From JBECKR01 sp040235415 (GTDB taxonomy: Bacteria > Acidobacteriota > Polarisedimenticolia > Polarisedimenticolales > Polarisedimenticolaceae): a stretch of DNA of 15,330 nucleotides. Below are positions 1 to 5,353 of the stretch, piece after piece. The stretch is taken from the NCBI GenBank assembly GCA_040235415.1, contig JBECKR010000360.1:1-15330 (forward strand), read 5' to 3'. The position numbers were made by a program, and so were the translations under genes. The first letter of the stretch is position 1. Each line of letters opens with the position of its first letter. Below the pieces are notes generated by a model. It was not told where the DNA came from. It made no database searches and saw only the letters and a list, made by a program, of their open reading frames with translations.

Positions 1-264
1 CGTCCCGGCAGCGCCAAGCGCTGGAGCGCGAAACAGCGGCGGGCGCGGCTCGACGGCGCGTTCCTGGCGCGTCCTCGATCGGTTCGCGGCCAGCGCGTCC
101 TGCTGATCGACGACGTCCTCACCACCGGGGCGACGCTCGCGGCCTGCGCGCGCGCGCTCCGGGACGCCGGCGCCGTGGACGTCCGGGCCGCGGTCTGGGC
201 GAGGACGCCTCCCCCCGTCCCGCGCCCGCGGCGCGTTGACCCCCGGAGTTTCGGGCTCCTATAA
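1..264 (+). CDS. ComF-family phosphoribosyltransferase, C-terminal part (5' truncated by window)
   Basis: Frame 1 is open from the first base to the TAA at 262-264 and gives the last 87 residues of the protein. Residues 36-45 of this fragment read IDDVLTTGAT, the PRPP-binding loop of type I phosphoribosyltransferases (two acidic residues followed by TTGAT). Just before it lies an Arg/Lys-rich segment ending in LDGAF, which resembles the ...R..N..GAF stretch of ComF/GntX proteins. ComF proteins are cytoplasmic and are linked to DNA uptake or use of foreign DNA in some bacteria; the substrate is generally unknown. The N-terminal zinc-finger half lies outside the window. The family call is solid. 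A role in competence here is only by analogy. The gene's last bases carry the promoter of the next gene. Confidence 0.85.
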   Translation, partial: RPGSAKRWSAKQRRARLDGAFLARPRSVRGQRVLLIDDVLTTGATLAACARALRDAGAVDVRAAVWARTPPPVPRPRRVDPRSFGLL

Positions 265-265
265 T
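236..265 (+). promoter_or_regulatory. Sigma-70-type promoter for the cyclophilin-like gene
   Basis: TTGACC (236-241), an 18-base spacer and a perfect TATAAT (260-265) lie 50 bases before the ATG at 315. The expected start of transcription is near 272, giving a leader of about 43 bases. The stop codon of the upstream ComF gene (TAA, 262-264) is inside the -10 box, so this promoter is embedded in the end of the preceding gene. An exact -10 hexamer is unlikely by chance in DNA this GC-rich. Confidence 0.7.
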
Positions 266-314
266 CGTCGTTTCCCCGTACATTCCGGACACGCACGTTC
301 CGCGAGGGGGTCCG

Positions 315-1271
315 ATGCTCCGAATCCGCGTCTCGATCGTCGTCACGATCCTCGCCGCCGTCGCGGCGACCGCGCCCGCGCTCCGGGCGGCGGACGAAGC
401 CGCCGGCGTCAAGGCGATCCTCGAGCTGAGCCAGCCGGTGTACTACGAGGGCGACCCGCTGCCGGTCCGCCTGAGCATCGGCAGCGAAGCGCCGGAGACC
501 GTCGCGAACCCGGTGAAGTCACCGCTGTTCGCGGGTTTCCGGGTGCGGAGGGCGAACGGCGAGGCGCTCCGGGCGACCGGGACGGCCGGAGCGGACGAGC
601 CGGCCCGGCCCGACCGCCTGGCGCACCACGCGTTCTACGGCGCGGTCGTCGACCTCGTGCGCCTGTTCCCGGAGCTCGGCAAGCGCGGGGCCTACGAGAT
701 CTCCTGGGAGTCGAACGGCGTCGCCTCGAACCAGCTCGTCGTCCGGATCATCCCGAAATACGACCCGGCGAAGAGCTATCGGGCCCGCGTCGAGACCGAG
801 GAAGGGACGATCGTGCTCGAGTTCTTCCCGAAGACCGCGCCGATCGCGGTGAAGTCGTTCATCGACATGGCGAACGCCGGATTCTACGACGGACTGCTGA
901 TCCACGAGGTCCGTCCCGACACCTGGATCGCCATGGGGAACCCGGCGGCCTCGGGCGATCCCCGCCAGCCGCTCCTGTACCCGGCGGAGCAGTCGTCGGT
1001 CCCCGTCGTGGCCGGCACCGTCGTCCTGCGGCCGGTCGGGGTCTCTCCTCCGGCCAACGGTTCCGAGTTCCTCATCATGCTCCGGCCACAACCGGAGTTC
1101 ACCGGTCAGGTGACCGTCGTGGGTCAGGTCGTGTCCGGGCTCGACGTCGCGCAGCGGCTGTCTCGGCGGCCGAGCACCCAGGAAGCCTCCCGGCCGTTCT
1201 ACAAACCGCTACGGGACATCAAGATACAGAGAATCGTGATCGAACCCGTGTCGACCTCCGCGGGATCGTGA
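315..1271 (+). CDS. Exported cyclophilin-like (PPIase-fold) protein with degenerate active site
   Basis: A 318-residue protein. The start ATG follows GAGGGGG (303-309). Residues 1-25 form a signal peptide (Arg near the N-terminus, hydrophobic stretch, ALRA-A cleavage-like end), so the protein is probably periplasmic. Residues about 30-148 look like a beta-sandwich domain (PVYYEGDPLPVRLSI...). Residues about 155-312 match the cyclophilin fold: ETEEGTIVLEFFPKTAP, GFYDGLLIHEV, NGSEFLIML and VVGQVVSGLDVAQRL. Active cyclophilins have FHRV and QGGDP here. This protein has IHEV (E188 in place of the catalytic Arg), A196 in place of the conserved Gln, E241 in place of Gln of GSQF and F252 in place of the usual Trp. 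It may therefore bind peptides or act as a scaffold without isomerase activity. The fold call is strong and loss of activity is inferred. Confidence 0.85.
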   Translation: MLRIRVSIVVTILAAVAATAPALRAADEAAGVKAILELSQPVYYEGDPLPVRLSIGSEAPETVANPVKSPLFAGFRVRRANGEALRATGTAGADEPARPDRLAHHAFYGAVVDLVRLFPELGKRGAYEISWESNGVASNQLVVRIIPKYDPAKSYRARVETEEGTIVLEFFPKTAPIAVKSFIDMANAGFYDGLLIHEVRPDTWIAMGNPAASGDPRQPLLYPAEQSSVPVVAGTVVLRPVGVSPPANGSEFLIMLRPQPEFTGQVTVVGQVVSGLDVAQRLSRRPSTQEASRPFYKPLRDIKIQRIVIEPVSTSAGS

Positions 1272-1284
1272 CGGGAGCGGGCGA

Positions 1285-1312
1285 CATCCCCGGTTGCTCC
1301 GGAGCCGGGATG
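1285..1312 (+). terminator. Hairpin after the cyclophilin-like gene (possible terminator)
   Basis: CATCCCCGG and CCGGGATG can pair as an 8-base-pair stem with one bulged C around an 11-base loop, starting 14 bases after the stop codon. There is no T-tract behind it, so it could be a weak or Rho-assisted terminator or a 3'-end stabiliser. The rest of the 1272-1512 gap holds a promoter at 1417-1444 and nothing else convincing. Confidence 0.35.
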
Positions 1313-1416
1313 ACCGTAAGAGTTCGCGCGGTCGTTCTCGGGGCGGTCCCGGGGCGACGTCGCGAAAGCGAGGTGATGACGTCGGACCGGGGGGCAGCCG
1401 CCGACGGAAAAAGCGC

Positions 1417-1444
1417 TTGACGCTGCGACGAATGGCGGTATATC
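1417..1444 (+). promoter_or_regulatory. Promoter for first small exported paralogue
   Basis: TTGACG (1417-1422), a 16-base spacer and TATATC (1439-1444). The predicted start near 1451 gives a leader of about 62 bases that contains an AT-rich hairpin. The 9-mer GTATATCCA (1438-1446) recurs at the -10 box of the beta-helix gene (5316-5324). Confidence 0.55.
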
Positions 1445-1512
1445 CAAGGCACTTTCTAGGACTTCGAGTTTTTGCCAAAAACGAGTGGTCCCGGAGCGGG
1501 GAGGTCATGTTT

Positions 1513-1968
1513 ATGAAGAATTGGAGACTTCTGGGCGGGGCGGCTGCGCTGGCCATCGCGGTCGTCCTGAGCGCCGTCCCGGTGGTTGCCGCGGACGGAT
1601 CGCTGACGGTGGGGGATTTCGTCAAGCAGATCGCTCGCGTCAAGCAGCTCGACGCCAAGGACGCGGTCACGGCCAGAGCGTCGATCGAGGCCACCGGCGT
1701 CCGTCTTCCCGAGATCCGTCTCGACAAGCGCCTGACTCAGGGCGACGTCGCGCAGATCTCGACGGCGGTCGGCATCCCGGTCACGACGAGCACGCCGGCC
1801 GCGGAGTTCACGCCGGACCAGCTCGACCGCTTCATGTCGAACTTCGGTCCCGAGCTCGGCGCGCCCCAGGCGTCCACGGACGGCACGAACAACGGCGCCG
1901 ATCCTCGGACCAAGGGCAAGGGCAAGAAGAAGGGGCTGTTCAAGCGCTCGCCCTCCGAGCCGATCTGA
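1513..1968 (+). CDS. Small exported protein with KGKGKKKG tail (paralogue 1, function unknown)
   Basis: A 151-residue protein. I chose the ATG at 1513 because GGGGAGG (1498-1504) sits 8 bases before it and because the paralogue at 2154 also begins MKN; the in-frame ATG at 1507 is too close to that ribosome binding site. Residues 1-27 are a signal peptide ending VVAA. Residues about 30-105 (SLTVGDFVKQIARV...) form a helical region that aligns with the second paralogue, including VGDxVxQxA, PLTxxxxxxxxxAVG and FGPE. A Gly/Asn/Ser-rich linker leads to the tail KGKGKKKG (134-141) followed by RSPSEP. The gene has its own promoter and a strong terminator. No enzymatic motif is visible. The protein probably acts outside the inner membrane, and the basic tail could bind anionic polymers (inference). 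Confidence 0.8.
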   Translation: MKNWRLLGGAAALAIAVVLSAVPVVAADGSLTVGDFVKQIARVKQLDAKDAVTARASIEATGVRLPEIRLDKRLTQGDVAQISTAVGIPVTTSTPAAEFTPDQLDRFMSNFGPELGAPQASTDGTNNGADPRTKGKGKKKGLFKRSPSEPI

Positions 1969-1998
1969 CCCGGCTCGTCTTCAGAGACGATCGTACGG

Positions 1999-2028
1999 AA
2001 GGCCGCCCGCACGGGCGGCCTTCTTGTT
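1999..2028 (+). terminator. Strong Rho-independent terminator
   Basis: AAGGCCGCCC (1999-2008) and GGGCGGCCTT (2013-2022) form a perfect 10-base-pair stem around the loop GCAC, followed by CTTGTT. It lies 30 bases after the stop codon of the first small paralogue and separates it from the second. Confidence 0.85.
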
Positions 2029-2060
2029 CGTGCGCCCGCAGGCCGCCGGTCCATTTCCGG

Positions 2061-2088
2061 TTGAATCGAGCCGACCGCGTCGTATAAC
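2061..2088 (+). promoter_or_regulatory. Promoter for second small exported paralogue and probably the downstream membrane protein
   Basis: TTGAAT (2061-2066), a 16-base spacer and TATAAC (2083-2088) lie between the terminator at 1999-2028 and the ATG at 2154. The predicted start near 2095 gives a leader of about 59 bases. Confidence 0.6.
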
Positions 2089-2153
2089 AGTGAGGTACCG
2101 GGTCCCTCCGTCCGGTCCCCGGCGCATCATCGACATCGAGGAATCGGAGAATC

Positions 2154-2639
2154 ATGAAGAACCTCGTGCTCGCGCTCTCGGCGGCCCTCGCTCTGACGCT
2201 CGCCGCGACCGCGGCGGTCGCCGTGTCCGGCGGCGCTCCCAGCGTCGGCGATCTCGTGCTCCAGGTCGCGCAACGGCGTCAGATGCCGGCGGCGTCGCCG
2301 CAGGAGGCCCGCGCGATGCTCGAACGGGCAGGCTCGGATCTGTCCGGGCTCGATCTCGACACGCCGCTGACGGAGCGGACCCTCGTCCGCGTCTGTAACG
2401 CGGTCGGGCTCGCCGTCACGACGCGGGATCCCGACGCGCCGGTCGACGCGGAGCGTCTCCGCCGGTTCTTGAGCGTCCTCGGTCCCGAGATCACTCGGTC
2501 CGGGTCGGCGCCGCAAGCCTCGTCGAGCGGCACGCCCGGACCGTACCCGCGTCCGAACGACCACGCCGCCGACCCGCTCTCGAAGGGAAAGGGCAAGAAG
2601 AAGGGGATCCCGCGATCGCCCTCGGATCCGGCCTCCTGA
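2154..2639 (+). CDS. Small exported protein with KGKGKKKG tail (paralogue 2, function unknown)
   Basis: A 161-residue protein that begins MKN like its neighbour. GAGGA (2138-2142) and CGGAGA (2145-2150) lie upstream. Residues 1-24 are a signal peptide ending AVAV-S. Residues about 28-113 align with the upstream paralogue: VGDLVLQVAQ, a helical middle, PLTERTLVRVCNAVGL and LGPE. A longer Pro/Ser/Gly-rich linker with APQAS (also in the paralogue) precedes the tail KGKGKKKG (144-151) and RSPSDP. The two genes are an old tandem duplication, because only the framework residues and the tail are conserved. The following gene starts 43 bases later with no terminator between, so the two are probably co-transcribed. 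No known domain is recognised. The short repeated helical units have a faint look of S-layer-homology modules, but I cannot support that call. Confidence 0.8.
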   Translation: MKNLVLALSAALALTLAATAAVAVSGGAPSVGDLVLQVAQRRQMPAASPQEARAMLERAGSDLSGLDLDTPLTERTLVRVCNAVGLAVTTRDPDAPVDAERLRRFLSVLGPEITRSGSAPQASSSGTPGPYPRPNDHAADPLSKGKGKKKGIPRSPSDPAS

Positions 2640-2682
2640 CGCGCCCGAGGTCCGATGCTCCCTCGCCGCCGAGGATGAACGC

Positions 2683-5259
2683 GTGATCCGCGGGGGCCCC
2701 GCACGCCTTCCGGCGGTGCTCGGGCTGTTCTTCCTGTCGGGAGCGACCTCGCTCGTCTACGAGGTCGTGTGGCTACGCCTCCTGATCCTGATCTTCGGAT
2801 CGACCGTCTTCGCCACGAGCGCCATCCTCGCGACCTTCATGGGAGGGCTCGCGCTGGGCGCGTACCTCGCCGGCCGCGTCACGGACCGGAGCACGCGTCC
2901 TCCGCTGTGGGTCTACGGGGTCCTCGAGATCGGGATCGGTGTCTACGCCGTCGCCGTCCCGACCCTCTTCGATCTGTTGACCCCGGCCTACCGTGCCGTG
3001 TGGAGCGCGGGAGGCGCCGACTCGCCGTTGCTGCTCAACGGCGCGAAGCTCCTCGGCATCGCCGTCGTGCTGTTGCCGCCGGCGAGCCTCATGGGCGCCA
3101 GCTTGCCCGTGCTCGCGCGCGCGGTCGCCGGCGACGAGGATCGGATCGGCGGCGAGGTCGGAGGACTGTACGCCGTCAACACCTTCGGAGCCGTCGTCGG
3201 CACGTTCGTCGCCGGCTTCCTCGCGATTCCCGGCATCGGCGTGCAGTCGACCCTGCGGGCGACCGCGGCCGTCAACCTCGCGGTCGGCATCGTCGCGATC
3301 GCGCTCGCGCGCGGGCGGCGCCGGTTGCCCGCGCGGACCGTGGAGACGCCCCGTCGGTCCGCCCCGACGGCGGCGGGGACACGGCTCCTGCTCGCGGCCT
3401 TCGGGATCTCGGGTTTCTGCGCGATGGTGCTCGAGGTCGCCTGGACCCGCGCCCTCGCCCTCGTGCTCGGAAGCTCGGTCTACGCGTTCTCGCTGATGCT
3501 GCTCGCCTTCCTCCTGGGGCTCGCGTCCGGAAGCGCGTTCTTCGCCCGACTGCTCCGGCGCCGGCCGAGGCTCGAGCCCGGAGCGATGCTCGTCGGGCTC
3601 GTCGCGTCGGCCGGCGCCCTGGCGTACGGCTCCGCGTTCGTGTTCCAGGAGCTCCCGAGGCTGTTCGGCGAGATCTACTTCGCCTGGTCGCCGCCCGTCG
3701 ACGGCTGGTTCGCGATCAAGTTCGGGTTCGGGCTTCTGATCATGTTCCCCGCGACGTTCGCGTTCGGCGGCGTGTTTCCCGCCGTCCTCCAGATCCACGC
3801 CCGCGGCCTGGACGTCGTGGCGCGCTCGGTCGGGACGGTCTACGCCGCCAACACCATCGGAACGATCGTCGGGGCCACGGCCGCCGGCTTCGTGCTGATC
3901 CCCGCGCTCGGCGTGCGGAACACCGTAGTCGCGACCGGACTGCTCGAGCTGGCGCTCGGCGTCGTGCTGGTGCTGGGACTCGGAGGATTGCGGTCGGGGA
4001 CCCGCCGCGCCCTCGCGGTGCCGCTGATCGCGGCTCTGGCGGTGCTCCCGTTCGTCCGGCCCCCGTGGGACCCGTTGCTCATGAACAGCGGCGTGTACAT
4101 GAACCTCCAGGACTTCCCGAAGGATGCCACCTGGAACGACTTCCTCGACGTCGTGAAGCGGCACACGAAGCTCGTCTACGCTCGCGAGGGCATGACGGCG
4201 TCGGTCCTGGTGGCGGACGAGCCGCGGTACGACAACCGCTTCCTCGCCGTCAACGGCAAGATCGAGGCCTCGACCGCCGCGGACATGGAGACCCAGCTCA
4301 TGGTCGGGCATCTCCCGCTGCTGCTGCACACGGACCCGCACGACGTCCTGGTCGTCGGGCTCGCGAGCGGGATCACGGTGGGCGCGGTCGCAACGCACCC
4401 GGTGGACGACATCCGGGTCGTCGAGATCGAGCCCGCGATGGTCCCCGCGGCGCGTCTGTTCGACAAGCAGAACGGCCACGTGCTCGACGACCCGCGTGTC
4501 CACCTTTCGATCAACGACGCCCGCAACGAGCTCGAGTTCTCTCCGGCGACCTACGACGTCATCGTGTCGGAGCCCTCGAACCCGTGGATGACCGTCGCGT
4601 CGAACCTGTTCACCGAGGACTTCTTCAAGATGGCTCGGACCCGTCTCCGTCCGGGCGGGATCTTCAGCCAGTGGGTGCAGAACTACTACCTGGCCGAGGG
4701 AGACCTGCGGTCGATCGTCGCGGCGTTCCACGCCGCGTTCCCGCACGTCATGACGTTCGAGACCGCCGAGGGGGTGGACCTCGTGCTGCTCGGCTCGTCC
4801 GAGCCCCTGACGCTCGACATGCCGCGGATCGCGGCGAGGATGTCCGAGCTCGATGTGCGGATGGATCTCGCTCGGATCGAGGTCCGCCGCCCGGAGGACG
4901 TCCTGACGCTGTTCCGGCTGGGCCCGCGCGAGGTCGATCGGTTCGTCGCCGGGGCCCGTCCCAACACCGACGACAACGCCCGCGTCGAGTTCTCGGCCCC
5001 TCGGGCGCTCTACCGTCAAACGCTCGACGAGAACCTCTCCGCGCTGGCGGCCTACGCCGTGAGCCCCGCGTCCTACCTCGAGCCGCGCCCCGCGGGGGCG
5101 GACGCCGCCGCCGACCTCGATTTCGAGGTCGCGTTGGCCTGGCGGCGGCGGGGGTTTCCCGAGGAGGCTCGGGAGGCGGCTCGGAAGCTGCTCGACGGCC
5201 CGGCCCGCGATCGGGCCCGAGCGCTGCTGGAGCAGCTCGATCGGGCCCAGAATCCCTGA
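2683..5259 (+). CDS. Polytopic membrane protein fused to a spermidine-synthase-like (class I methyltransferase fold) domain
   Basis: An 858-residue protein. The GTG at 2683 is preceded by GAGG (2671-2674) at 8 bases. Residues 1-450 are hydrophobic with many membrane segments and an internal duplication: SGATSLVYEVVW (about 19) recurs as SGFCAMVLEVAWTR (about 242), and GGLYAVNTFGAVVG (about 160) recurs as GTVYAANTIGTIVG (about 384). Residues about 480-790 form a spermidine-synthase-like Rossmann domain with VVGLASGITVG (about 556) and VVEIEP. Its YDVIVSEPSNPWM (about 624) stands where active spermidine synthases have TDSSDP, so both key Asp positions are changed (E and N). The family is the known 'fused MFS/spermidine synthase' group; its reaction is unproven, and aminopropyl transfer is unlikely for this copy. 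The C-terminus is helical and TPR-like. It follows the second small exported protein by 43 bases. Confidence 0.88.
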   Translation: MIRGGPARLPAVLGLFFLSGATSLVYEVVWLRLLILIFGSTVFATSAILATFMGGLALGAYLAGRVTDRSTRPPLWVYGVLEIGIGVYAVAVPTLFDLLTPAYRAVWSAGGADSPLLLNGAKLLGIAVVLLPPASLMGASLPVLARAVAGDEDRIGGEVGGLYAVNTFGAVVGTFVAGFLAIPGIGVQSTLRATAAVNLAVGIVAIALARGRRRLPARTVETPRRSAPTAAGTRLLLAAFGISGFCAMVLEVAWTRALALVLGSSVYAFSLMLLAFLLGLASGSAFFARLLRRRPRLEPGAMLVGLVASAGALAYGSAFVFQELPRLFGEIYFAWSPPVDGWFAIKFGFGLLIMFPATFAFGGVFPAVLQIHARGLDVVARSVGTVYAANTIGTIVGATAAGFVLIPALGVRNTVVATGLLELALGVVLVLGLGGLRSGTRRALAVPLIAALAVLPFVRPPWDPLLMNSGVYMNLQDFPKDATWNDFLDVVKRHTKLVYAREGMTASVLVADEPRYDNRFLAVNGKIEASTAADMETQLMVGHLPLLLHTDPHDVLVVGLASGITVGAVATHPVDDIRVVEIEPAMVPAARLFDKQNGHVLDDPRVHLSINDARNELEFSPATYDVIVSEPSNPWMTVASNLFTEDFFKMARTRLRPGGIFSQWVQNYYLAEGDLRSIVAAFHAAFPHVMTFETAEGVDLVLLGSSEPLTLDMPRIAARMSELDVRMDLARIEVRRPEDVLTLFRLGPREVDRFVAGARPNTDDNARVEFSAPRALYRQTLDENLSALAAYAVSPASYLEPRPAGADAAADLDFEVALAWRRRGFPEEAREAARKLLDGPARDRARALLEQLDRAQNP

Positions 5260-5271
5260 GATACCGGCCTG

Positions 5272-5286
5272 CGGACGCCTCGTCCG
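5272..5286 (+). terminator. Short hairpin after the membrane/synthase fusion gene
   Basis: CGGACG (5272-5277), loop CCT and CGTCCG (5281-5286) form a perfect 6-base-pair stem 12 bases after the stop codon. There is no T-tract, so terminator function is only a possibility. It lies just upstream of the next promoter. Confidence 0.3.
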
Positions 5287-5293
5287 TATGCCC

Positions 5294-5322
5294 TTGTCCG
5301 GCCCGCCGGTGCGCCGTATATC
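5294..5322 (+). promoter_or_regulatory. Promoter for the beta-helix surface protein
   Basis: TTGTCC (5294-5299), a 17-base spacer and TATATC (5317-5322). The predicted start near 5329 gives a short leader of about 25 bases that carries a strong ribosome binding site (GGAGGAGGGG, 5342-5351). Confidence 0.55.
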
Positions 5323-5353
5323 CACCGCGCACGGTCCAAACGGAGGAGGGGCG

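Noticed and set aside
1310..1420. Small open frame (36 codons) in the gap after the cyclophilin-like gene
   Set aside because: No ribosome binding site, start codon inside a hairpin, end overlapping a promoter, Arg-rich composition typical of chance frames.
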